From positions 113,621,547 to 113,685,546 of the forward strand of contig CM051455.1 in NCBI GenBank assembly GCA_028274465.1: a stretch of DNA of 64,000 nucleotides, in the 5' to 3' direction. Both the position numbers and the translations under genes were made by a program. The notes beneath the pieces are model-generated. The model saw nothing but the letters and a program-made list of their open reading frames with translations, had not been told where the DNA came from and searched no databases. Of the stretch, positions 20,401-29,597 are shown piece after piece. Within the stretch, counting starts at the first letter, position 1; each line of letters begins with the position of its first letter. The DNA comes from Plantago ovata. Taxonomy: Eukaryota; Streptophyta; Magnoliopsida; Lamiales; Plantaginaceae.

Positions 20401-21433
20401 TAAAAGATTTCCGCTAAATCAGTCCATTTCAGGACGATTTGCGTGTTCTGAACTGTAGTAAAGATCACTTTTTCAGTGACTCCTTTACTATCAATTAGGG
20501 ACTGGATTTCTGCATTGTTGTAGAACTCCATTGTGTCTAACATGCTCACTTTCTTAGGGCGAGCAGTTATAAAGTGAATGAGGCCTTGCTGCTTGATAAA
20601 TTCAAGCGCCTCTTCATTGTCACCGTCCAATTCTTGTTCATAGAAGTATCGGATATACTTCTCTTTAGCAAAACCACCCCATTGCATCATCATCTCATGT
20701 AACGACCCGACCAATCCGGCCGGCATGGTTACTCCTGGACGGACCCACACACGTCCTCACAGTATGATATTGTCCGCTTTGGGCCTGAGCCCGCACGGAT
20801 TTGCTTTTGGAATCACCCAAAAGGCCTCATGCCATGTGAGAGTGGTGGTCTAACATAACATATATACCCTTTATTCCACTCACCCTTAAGCGATGTGGGA
20901 TGCGGGGCATTACAAACTACCCCCCTTAAAGCCTCGATGTCCTCGTCGAGCGCCTTAAGTGGTGGGGGTGACAAACTGACAATAATCTTTACCAACCGTC
21001 CACCCAGTGCGGGCTTTGGGTTGGTTTAGGCTCTGATACCATTTGTAACGACCCGACCAATCCGGCCGGCATGGTTACTCCCGGACGGACCCACACACGT
21101 CCCCACAGTATGATATTGTCCGCTTTGGGCCTGAGCCCGCACGGATTTGCTTTTGGAATCACCCAAAAGGCCTCATGCCATGTGAGAGTGGTGGTCTAAC
21201 ATATATACCCTTTATTCCACTCACCCTTAAGCGATGTGGGATGCGGGGCATTACATCTCACACTTTGCAGTGTCAAGATATGAAGGAGGCATGGGTTTCT
21301 CGGTGATTCTGTCGTTTTTCAACACAACTTTCACTGTGTTTGTTGCCGGAGTAGTCACCGGAGCAGTGCGTTTCTCAGCACTGTCAACCTTAGACGACTT
21401 GGAGGTCTTAGATGATTGTCTTTTTGGTGCCAT
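20400..21433 (-). pseudogene. Third ORF of the copia element, N-terminal part, split by a TRIM
   Basis: Starts MAPKRQSSKTSKSSK at 21433. It is basic and Ser/Thr-rich for about 50 residues, then enters a globular domain (MQWGGFAKEKYIRYFYEQEL… GLIHFITARPKKVSMLDTMEFYNNAEIQ…) typical of plant retroelement-associated proteins of unknown function. The 558-bp TRIM plus one TSD copy (20693-21255) interrupts it after KCEM; the frame is continuous across the insertion when the TRIM and one TSD copy are ignored. A single-base insertion in a T-run near 20403-20406 shifts the frame into the central part. Confidence 0.6.
20698..21255 (-). mobile_element. TRIM retrotransposon (558 bp)
   Basis: Two LTRs, 20698-20914 (217 bp) and 21044-21255 (212 bp), start TGTAACGACCC and end GGCATTACA. 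They flank a 129-bp internal part. The internal part has a PBS for tRNA-iMet (minus strand TGGTATCAGAGCC at 21041-21029) and a PPT-like AAGGGGGGTAGTT at the other end. The TSD is TCTCA (20693-20697 and 21256-21260). There is no coding capacity. The LTRs differ by one 5-bp indel and about two substitutions, so insertion is young and later than that of the copia host. Confidence 0.95.
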
Positions 21434-21964
21434 TTCTTTATATAGAGAAGAGAATGTGTACGAAAAAGATAGTTTGCTTTTTGACCGGAGGTACAGTAGA
21501 TTCAGGTTAAAATTTGCAGAGAAAGGAAATGTGAGTTAAAGAATTTTGTCATTTTTCTAACTCCTTCTTAATATAGTGTCTCTGATGTGTGAGAAACTCA
21601 ATCGATTTGAGTTTTCAGCAAGGATAAAACAGAGAGATAGTGGCGTTAGTGGAGCCTTTGCATTGAACGCGTAGTGGCCCACTAACTAAAACCGTCAGAG
21701 CACTCTCTCTCTTTGAAATGTTAACCGTTAGATCCATAACTCCTTTTAATCAATGTCCACGATTGTATTTCATGTCATGATTATTACGAGTTTATCTGTG
21801 CCCGATTAACGTCACACATTGATTTTACCGAGATTTATGGGATTAGATTGCTTGCTGAAATATACAAGAATCTTTTCAGCGAGTTTGCATAAGTAGCCTA
21901 GATACTTGCTGAAAGTTCCCCCTTACATAGATATCTCATATTTTCTTAAGTTTAAAAGATATTT
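21434..21964 (-). other. Spacer upstream of the third ORF with a second PPT-like box
   Basis: About 530 bp without a coding frame. It contains the purine box AAGGGGGAA (minus strand, 21924-21916), very similar to the terminal PPT core AAAGGGGGAAA, and three more TTGCTGA-type words. Confidence 0.5.
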
Positions 21965-22325
21965 CTGAGTTCCCGTATCAGTAAATTCTTTTGTACTTGA
22001 GATATCCTTTGGTAAAATCTGAGAAACAAGTTTTGCTCTTTTTCTGAGTTCCCGTCTCAGAATATTCCCTTGATGCTTGAATACCTATTTCAGTATCTTT
22101 GATTGTCTGAATACCCGTTTCAGCAATCTTTAAGGTTTTTCTCTTACTGAGTGCCTGTCTCAGCAAGTGATCAAGTTTCCTAACAAATACCCGTTTTGAA
22201 GGAATTACTTGCTGAATGCCTATTTCAGCAATCATATAGTGACCTATCATTTCTTAGAAGAAATTAGTGGAAGGAGCTTTTAATGAAGTAAGAGTACTTT
22301 GGCTTGCTGAATACTTGTTTCAGCA
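21965..22325. repeat. Array of seven short hairpins with 7-nt loops
   Basis: Hairpins at 21965-21981, 22042-22062, about 22077-22093, 22101-22128, 22143-22167, 22209-22231 and 22305-22325. The loops are TTCCCGT, TTCCCGT, TACCTAT, TACCCGT, TGCCTGT, TGCCTAT and TACTTGT, that is TNCYYRT, always seven nucleotides. Stems derive from TTGCTGAA/TTCAGCAA; GAA/TTC and GAG/CTC variants occur as matched pairs. Read on the minus strand the array also gives an open frame (21978-22250) with repeated AETGIQ-like peptides, so a coding origin is possible. Confidence 0.75.
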
Positions 22326-22354
22326 TTCTGCCAATTGTATCCTTTATTGAGGTA

Positions 22355-24084
22355 ATTCAATCAATCCAAGGTTATACCTTAGCATTGCAAATCTATTATC
22401 TGGTAGGGGCTTGGTAAAGATGTCAGCAAGTTGATAATCAGTACCTATTTTCACAACCTCAATATCTCCCTTTTCCACATGATCTCTAATGAAATGATGT
22501 CTAATATCAATGTGTTTGGTCCTAGAGTGAAACTTAGGATTTTGCGTGATAGCAATAGCACTCGTATTATCACAAAAGATTGGTGTTTTCTTTGCAGAAA
22601 TACCATAACCTCTTAATTGTTGCTGAATCCATAGGATTTGAGCTGTTCAACATCCAACCGCAATGTACCCCAGATTCAGTAGATGAATTGGCAACACAGG
22701 TTTGTTTCTTGCTGAACCATGATATTAATATAGTACCCAAAAACTGACAAGTTCCAGAGGTACTTTTTCTATCAAGAGTTGATCCTCCATGATCAACATC
22801 AGAATAACCTACCAACTCAAGTCCTGAATCTTTAGGATACCATAATCCAACATTGACTGTACCTTTGACATATTTCAGTATCTTAATTGCCTTTTTGTAG
22901 TGTGATTCTCTTGGATCAGATTGGAATCTTGCACACACACAAACAACATACTGAATGTCAGGTCTACTTGTTGTTAAATACAGCAAGGAACCAATGAGCT
23001 TCCTATACTTGTGTTCTTCAACACTTTTATCTTCTTTAGTATAGCCCAATTTGGTACCAACACTCATAGGGATCTTTTCAGGTTTCTCGTCCTCTTTGAT
23101 CCTAAACTTTATGAACATTTCTTTCGCATACTTTGCTTGATTTATGAATATTCCATCTTTGAGTTGCTTGACTTGCAATCCTAGGAAATAATTCAATTTT
23201 CCCATCATACTCATTTCAAACTTGTTTGTCATGAGTTTGGCAAAATCATCACAAAGTTGCTTGTCCTTAGATCCAAAAATTATGTCAACCACATAAATTT
23301 GAACTAAGAGTATTTTACCATATGGTTCATGGTAAATAAGGTTTTCTCAACTTCACCTTTCTTGAAACCATTATCCAGCAAGAACTTAGCCAAGGTATCA
23401 TACCATGCTCTTGGTGCTTGCTTTAGACCATATACAGCTTTCTGAAGCTTGTATACCATCTTGATTTCTGAGGGAAGTTCAAAGCCAGGGGTTGTTCTAA
23501 GTAGACTTCTTCAGCAAGTTCACCATTCAAGAATGCACTTTTAACATCCATTTGGTAAACAATGAAGTCATTGTGAGCAGCAAAGGCCAAGAAAAGCCTA
23601 ATTGCATCCAATCTTGCAACTGGTGCATAAGACTCATCATAGTCCAATCCTTCAGTCTGACAGTAACCTTGAGCAACTAAATGTGCTTTGTTTCTTGTTA
23701 CTTCACCAGACTCACTCAGTTTGTTTCTGAACACCCACTTTGTACCAATAGCTTTCTTGCCTTCAGCAAGTGGTACAAGTTTCCAGAATTTGTTCCTTTC
23801 AAATTGATCCAGTTCTTCTTGCATTGCCTTGATCCATTCAGAATGCTTTAAAGCTTCTTCTATGGTCTTAGGTTCAATTTCTGAAACAAAGCAAGAGAAC
23901 AATGATTCTACTTCTACAACAGTTGCTTCTTCAGAAAGTCCATGAGTAGCAGAAACTTTGGATCTAGTCACTTGGCGTTTATCAATATCACCAATCATAT
24001 CCGTAGAGGGATGATCTCTAATCCATTTATTAATAGGTTTTCTGCTCGTTGGATCTGGATATGTTTGCTCATCAGCATGTGACT
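22355..24084 (-). pseudogene. pol: Reverse transcriptase and RNase H of the copia element
   Basis: The RT N-terminal half (23998-23423) shows [27 protein letters not shown] and [15 protein letters not shown], typical of copia RT. The frame then shifts near 23487 and again near 23340. In the second half the catalytic box reads YVVD instead of YVDD (changed codon 23287-23289), then LNYFLGLQVKQ, and an RNase H with GYSDVDHGG, DRKSTSGTCQFLG and, after another frameshift near 22660, TKHIDIRHHFIRDHV and DYQLADIFTKPL, ending about 22355. Function in a living element is cDNA synthesis. This copy is inactive. Confidence 0.9.
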
Positions 24085-24085
24085 C

Positions 24086-24388
24086 TTAAGCATGTACTTG
24101 TTCAGTATTACTGGAATTTTGTGTCTCTGCTGAGATTGGTTCATCAGCAACTGCTTGTTCAACATTGCTAGATTGTGGTAACTCATCAGTAGGCACGGGA
24201 GGTTGCATAGTTTCAGCAACTTCCGGAGCAACAACGTCTTTTGCTGGAAATTCCTTGTCGTGAACTATATTTATCTTGTCATGACCTGGGGGAGGAGAGT
24301 CATTGTCAGAATCATCATTTAGTTCAATTGACTTGATTTGCCTAGCATTAGATTCAGTTCTTTGCTCATGTATGATTAACTTTTTCAT
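24086..24388 (-). pseudogene. Integrase-RT linker of the copia polyprotein
   Basis: A 100-codon stretch, acidic and Pro/Ser-rich (NDDSDNDSPPPG… VAPEVAETMQPPVPTDELPQSSNVEQ), ends at an in-frame stop (24086). It lies where copia polyproteins have the variable region between integrase C-terminus and RT. It contains several VAE/VAD units from the TTGCTGA word. Confidence 0.6.
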
Positions 24389-25280
24389 ACATTCTGATAT
24401 TTCTTCTTCAGCAGGACTCCTTGTGTCTTTTCGTAGAATACAACATGCACTGATTCTTCGATCTTTTGTGCCTTTTTGTTGTAAACTCTATAAGCTTTAC
24501 TATGGAAGGAGTAACCGAGAAATATCGCTTCGTCTGCCTTTGGTTGAAATGTTCTTAGGTATTCTCTACCGTTATTAAGAACGAAACACTTACAACCAAA
24601 TACTCTTAGATGAGTGATATTATGAGGCCTTCCAACAAATAACTCATATGGAGTTTTGTTGTATTCCTTAGTAATAAAACATTTGTTTTGAGTGTAACAG
24701 GCGGTATTAATCGCTTCAACCCAGTAAGCCTCACTTATTTCAGTGTCAGCAAGCATTGTTCTTGCGGCTTCTTTTAGGGTACGATTCTTCCGTTCAGCAA
24801 CACCGTTTTGTTGTGGTGTCCTTACTGAGGATAACTGATGTTGTATGCCTTTTGAAGTGCAATACTCAGTTATGTACTGGTTTACAAACTCAGTACCATG
24901 GTCTGTCCTTATGACTTTTACCTTGTCATTTTTCATGACTTCAAGCTTATTCAGCAAGTTAGGTATTTCAGTCCTAGTTTCAGATTTGTGCTTGATAAAT
25001 ACTACCCAAGTGAATCTTGAATAGTCATCTACCACACCAGACCATACTTCTTACCAGCATAGCTTGTTGAAGAAGATTCAAACAAGTCCATATGCAAGAG
25101 TTGTAAAGGTTTTGTAGTTGACGGTACTGCCTTGTTCTTGAAAGAAGATTTGGTTTGCTTTCCTTGCTGACATGCATTGCAAACACCATCCTTCTTAAAA
25201 GTAACCTTAGGTAATCCAACTACAAGTGCCTTTTTAGACTGCTTATTCAGTGTCTTGAAGTTTAGATGACTTGTTCGTTT
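24385..25280 (-). pseudogene. pol: Integrase of the copia element
   Basis: The zinc-binding region (HLNFKTLNKQ… CNACQQGKQTK) is at about 25275-25140 and the catalytic core follows: HMDLF near 25090, RTDHGTEF near 24905 and NGVAERKNR near 24790 give the D, D and E residues. A stop near 25040 lies just before MVDDYSRFTWVVF, and the rest of the core is open for 216 codons. The C-terminal GYSFHSKAYRVYN motif is typical for copia integrase. It would insert the cDNA. Confidence 0.88.
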
Positions 25281-25283
25281 ATG

Positions 25284-26575
25284 TCATAACCATGCTTTTT
25301 CAGCAAGGCAATTGTGATCTGAGACAAGGCATTTTTCAACGATTGCTGAAGACCAATCTACGGTGTACAAGCCTCCTGATCTTCTTGCAATCATAATAAC
25401 CTTCTTAGTCTCGAAATCTATAAGTTTACATTCATCACTTTTGATTTTGATGAAGTATCCTTTGTCAGCAAACTGACTCATGCTGAAAAGATTAAACTTA
25501 AGATTTTTTACATAAAGAACTCCAGTAATGGTAATGCATCCTAACTTCACGTCACCATAGCCTTTTGTAGAACCAGATCCTCCACCAGCAAACCTTATTG
25601 TTGGACCTTAAGACCACCGTCTATAGTTTGTAAGGTTATTCTTGTTGCCCGTCATGTGCTTTCCACAACCACTATCAAAGTGCCAGATTGCATCGTTTGT
25701 CTCCGTGGCTGAAGTCTGCACAATCAAGAGCAAACAAGTTAATTATCCAATATTGGATGTCCATTAACATGTTCAAGAATGCGTCTAGTGGAAACCCAAG
25801 TCTTAAGTTTTTCAACTTTGACTTGTTTTCTACTTGCTGAGGAACTAGGAGGTTTTGAGCTGAAAGACTTTTGATTCGTGCTGATCAAGTCCACTTTCTG
25901 ATGTGGTGTCTTGCTCGGTTGACCTTTTTGTTGAACATACTTTTCAGTAAGTTCTTTTCTAGCAAGGTTCCTTCTAGCCCTAGCATTTAGAGTCTTTTCA
26001 GAATTCTTAGACTTGATTTTGTTCATCTCTTTGAAGTATCTTTGCTGACTTTGCTTATACTCGTGAAAAAGTTGACTTTTCTTAGTTTTGAAACCGAGTC
26101 CACTTTTCGGAGAATGCTGAGCTTTTGTGTCAGCAACCTTACTTGATTCAGGTTTGTCAGCAAAGGTCTTTTGATTACTTTTAGTAATCTTGCCTTTTGA
26201 CTTAACAAATTGCTTTTCAGCAACTTGTTTGGCGGAATGCTTTACATCATCCTTCTTCTTTACAATTTGCTTCTCAGCAACCTGTTTTCCTTTTAAAGTC
26301 TTGTTACTTTGAGTAGCAACAGCGGGCTTTACGGTCGTAGGTACTTGATTGCATGTTTCAGCAACCTTAGATTGACCAAACTGATAGAGTTCTGGTTGAC
26401 CACTATCAGTAGCACGTACGGAGGAAATCGGTGATTTGTCTTTACTCAAGATTTCTACGTCATCACCTTCATACGTTGCACCTAAATCTTCTTTCTGAGA
26501 TGGATCTCTCAAATAAGAGTTTAGTTCAGTCAGCGTATTACTTGCGTTAGCATAAGATTTAAAATTGATTTTCAT
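25284..26575 (-). pseudogene. pol: Linker and aspartic protease of the copia element
   Basis: An open stretch from ATG 26575 (MKINFKSYANASN...) to 25739 is a Lys/Ser/Gln-rich linker with repeated KQVAEKQ units and no known domain. Then come the protease core WHFDSGCGKHMTG (catalytic DSG at 25668-25676), an in-frame stop near 25610, and the remainder of the protease (GCITITGVLYVKNLKFNLFSMSQ, 25550-25284). The start codon ATG overlaps the gag stop as ATGA (26572-26575). Confidence 0.75.
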
Positions 26576-27914
26576 CTTTTCATTTCTTGGATTTCAGCAA
26601 GTAACTTTAGAATTGAGGACTGATACTCTTCCAATTCTAATGCCATTTGATAATTCTTCTATGTAGCTTCAATAATCAACTTCTTAAGACGCCTTATTTC
26701 ATCATCCTTTTCTTCTGTCTCTTCCTTCAGCAAGATATACTTTTCAATAGTCTGCTTGGTCAGAGTTTCAGCAATTTGTAGTTTCTCTTGCTGTCTGCTC
26801 AGAGTTTTCTCAAATCTTTCGATTTCTCCTTGAATCTTGTCAAGGTCAATCTCGTCTTCACTTTCTGAGTCTTTGTCAGAGGTAGGATTGTTTACCTGAC
26901 CGGCCATGAGGCAGAACTCGTAATTTGACACATCTGGATAAGCTTCCATAGCTATTCCACAAACTTCCTTGCCAATCTCTACGTCAAGAGTGGCTTCTTC
27001 ATCGTCGTTGTCTGAGCTTTCATCCTCACTGTCTTCGGAGCTAGTATCAATACACAATGCATCGATTTTTCCTTGAAGCTTCTTCTTTTCTTCAGCAATA
27101 AAAGCTCTTTTGAACTTTTTCTTCTTTTCAGCAGATTTGCCTTTCAGCAAAGGGCAATTAGCTTTGAAGTGTCCAGGCTTTTTGCAGTAAAAGCAGAGAT
27201 CATTTCGAACTGCTGGTTCTTCTGATGAAGTTGCTTGCTGAGCTTGCTTGTTCATCGAGCTAGTCTCATTCTTGTACTTATGGTAGTTGTTACCAAGATG
27301 CTTTTTCAGGTTCTCTTTTGCTTTTCGCCTTTCAAGTTCCTTACTGATGAATTTCTTCATGTTTTTGACAACCAAAGCGTTTTCATCAGCAGGCTCTTTA
27401 TCATTCTTCTTTTCAGAAAATGACGACTTTGCAGCAAGAGCAATGTTTTGTGATTTTTCAGCAAACACATTTTCTCTTTGCTTTGTCTCGTAGTTGACAG
27501 TAGCAAGATGAGAGAACAACTCTGTTGGTGTAATGTCTGGCATTCCTTGATTGTAGTAGAAGTTCTGATTGTGGATCCATTCTTGGTTCAGACTTCTGAT
27601 GATGGTGTTCACCTTGTCAGAATCTGAGTAAAGATTTCCAACACCCAAGGCTGCCATTTCACTAACAAGAGTTGTGAATCTGAAGTCCAAGTCTTCCAGT
27701 GACTCATTTGTACCTTGTTTAAAGTTCTGGAACTTTAACTTCAGCTCTTCGAGTTTGTTTTCCTTGGTTTTGTCAGATCCAGCACAAAGATCTTGAACCA
27801 TTTTCCAAGCTTCCTTAGCAGTTTTAGCACCCCACAATGTGCACTGTAGCATCATGTTGTTTCGCCATTTTCGTAGTTTTCCAGCTTCAGCAAAGGAGCG
27901 TCTCCTAAAGACAT
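26572..27914 (-). pseudogene. gag: gag of the copia element
   Basis: Starts MSLGDAPLLKLENYE at 27914. A one-base loss in the A-run at 27868-27871 shifts the frame into the long open part (27855-26659). That part has the copia gag (UBN2-type) core (LWGAKTAKEAWKMVQDL… NLEELKLKFQNFKQG-like… EWIHNQNFYYNQGMPDITPTELFSHLA), a CCHC knuckle CFYCKKPGHFKANC near 27190, an acidic stretch and a coiled coil (EGEIERFEKTLSRQQEKLQIAETLTKQ). A TAG at 26659-26661 cuts the coiled coil; the natural end seems to be the TGA at 26572-26574. Confidence 0.85.
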
Positions 27915-28024
27915 CCTGTCAGCAAAACACTACCAAACTGATCAAGTGAGAGTGATTTACGGAAAGCACATAAGGGGATCTAGGTTCAGTGCTGAAGGTT
28001 AAAGAACCTCCAGCTGATACCACT
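27915..28024 (-). other. Leader and PBS of the copia element (tRNA-iMet)
   Basis: The minus strand reads TGGTATCAGCTGG at 28022-28010, matching the initiator-Met tRNA end over TGGTATCAG, two bases from the LTR. The rest is an untranslated leader of about 90 bp. Confidence 0.8.
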
Positions 28025-29592
28025 AGTTGGTCCCTTTAAACAACAAGAAAAGACTAGGGGGGGTGAATAGTCTTTTCAAACTTTCGTCGTTTAAAAACTT
28101 TCTCAGCAAGTACTTGTTACTTTTTAGTAATGAGTTTGCTGATACTTAACTTTCTCAGCAAGCGCAAGTTACTTTTCAGTAACTCATTTTGCTGATACTT
28201 AAAATCAGAGAGCGGAAGTCTTTGATACAATAAGTGCTTTGTCAGTAAGTGATAGTTTCAGCAAGTGAAGTGAGTGACTGTGTACAGAAAGATATGCTTT
28301 GCTGAAAACTAAGTACATTAAGTAAATCACACAAACACTTTTATAGTGGTATCTGAGAGTGGCGTAATCTCTCAACTAATCCACTTTGTCATTTCTAGGA
28401 CTGAATCCACTAAGATAAGATTGAGGTTCCTTACAACACCTATCTAGAGCGATCCAAACAGAAACCAAAGCACACTTGCTTCGTTTCCAACCTAACTAGA
28501 GAACGTAACCTTGTTCTCCACCAAACTTGGTACTTTTAATCAGCAACAATATGCTCGATTAAGTTCCCCCTGAATATCACGCCTAAAAGGGTGTATTTTC
28601 AGTTAGAGAGGTTTGGGATGAGATAACTTAATTATAACTTATTCAGTTACAACAAGTAATCTAAGAAACAAAACTTTGAATACTTTGCAGTAAACAAGTT
28701 TGATTGTTTCTGGTGTCAAGACTTGTTCTTGTTCGAAAGAAAGAAAGAACATTTAACTAATTTCTTAGTCGTGTAAGTTCTACTTCTTCACAAGTAGCTT
28801 TTTCAAGCTTTAAGTCTTGGAACGGATCAATGGCAGTAAGAGTGTTTGAAGAGTATGTGAGTTTAAGCACAAGTGAGAGTATGATCACGTTGTTGACACA
28901 CTTCAACTCTTTGCCGGATGACCTCTATTTATAGTGAAATAAGGAGCCGTTTGAATTTCAAATTCTAAGGCTTTTGTTCCTTAAAATGTCAATATCTTGC
29001 TTTTGTACTTTCAGCAGCGTCCTTGTTTGTCTTCTAGTCTTCATGTCCTTCGCGTGCATGCTTTGCATTTAATGCTTATTTGAATAAAATTCAAACAGTA
29101 ACATTGGAGCGCAAAAACAAGTACTTTCAGCAAGAGGTCACAAATGTTCATCAGCAAGTGGTCAGTCTCAGTTTCAGCAAGCACAACCTACTCTGTCGTT
29201 TAGATTTTCACTTATGCAATGTTGTTGCTGAAGTTTCCACTTTCTGAGCAACATGTGCCTTTGTAGATACCAGTCTTCAGAAATCTTCTAGTCTTCAGTC
29301 TTCGAAATCTTCAAGTTTCTGAGCGGTTCTAAATGCTTCAATAGTTTGTTTGTGTAAACAAAGTACATCATCAACAAATGCTTCAATAGGTTGTATTTCT
29401 TTCAAAAAACAAGATACATCATAAGCGGTAAAACCAACCTATCTAGCACCTACTCTAAGTCTTCAGCAAACGTTCCTCTTTTACAATGTCCTTAAAATTC
29501 TAAATTCCTATGGGCCTTAAGAGTACTAGTTACTGGACTTTTCCTTAATTTAGCATGGTTAATTGCTCATCAAAATTACAAGTTTCCTAACA
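28025..29592 (-). repeat. 5' LTR of the copia element
   Basis: 1,568 bp, nearly identical to 13754-15328. The inner terminal T is changed to A (AGTTGGTCCC rather than TGTTGGTCCC). The outer end is followed by TSD CCGCC. Confidence 0.92.
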
Positions 29593-29597
29593 CCGCC

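Larger units (their letters stand above)
13754..29592 (-). mobile_element. 15.8-kb Ty1/copia element with gag, pol and a giant third ORF
   Basis: Flanked by the 5-bp TSD CCGCC (13749-13753, 29593-29597). Two LTRs of about 1.57 kb surround about 12.7 kb of internal sequence, which includes a 558-bp TRIM. In minus-strand order: PBS for tRNA-iMet, gag with one CCHC knuckle, aspartic protease, integrase, RT, RNase H (copia order), a hairpin array, a 5.3-kb third ORF and the PPT. Size and an additional ORF downstream of pol recall SIRE/Maximus elements, but the third ORF is much longer than a usual env-like frame. All ORFs are broken by small indels or stops. By eye the LTRs differ at roughly 30 positions (near 2%), so the insertion is fairly recent. 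Confidence 0.93.

Noticed and set aside
21965..22325. Regularly spaced palindromic repeats resembling a CRISPR array
   Set aside because: Repeats are too short and variable, spacing is irregular, there are no cas genes, and the context is a plant retrotransposon.
25025..25219. Minus-strand ORF MDYLRLLLRRMVFAMHV
   Set aside because: It is a shifted reading of the integrase zinc-finger region, whose correct frame gives CNACQQGKQTK.
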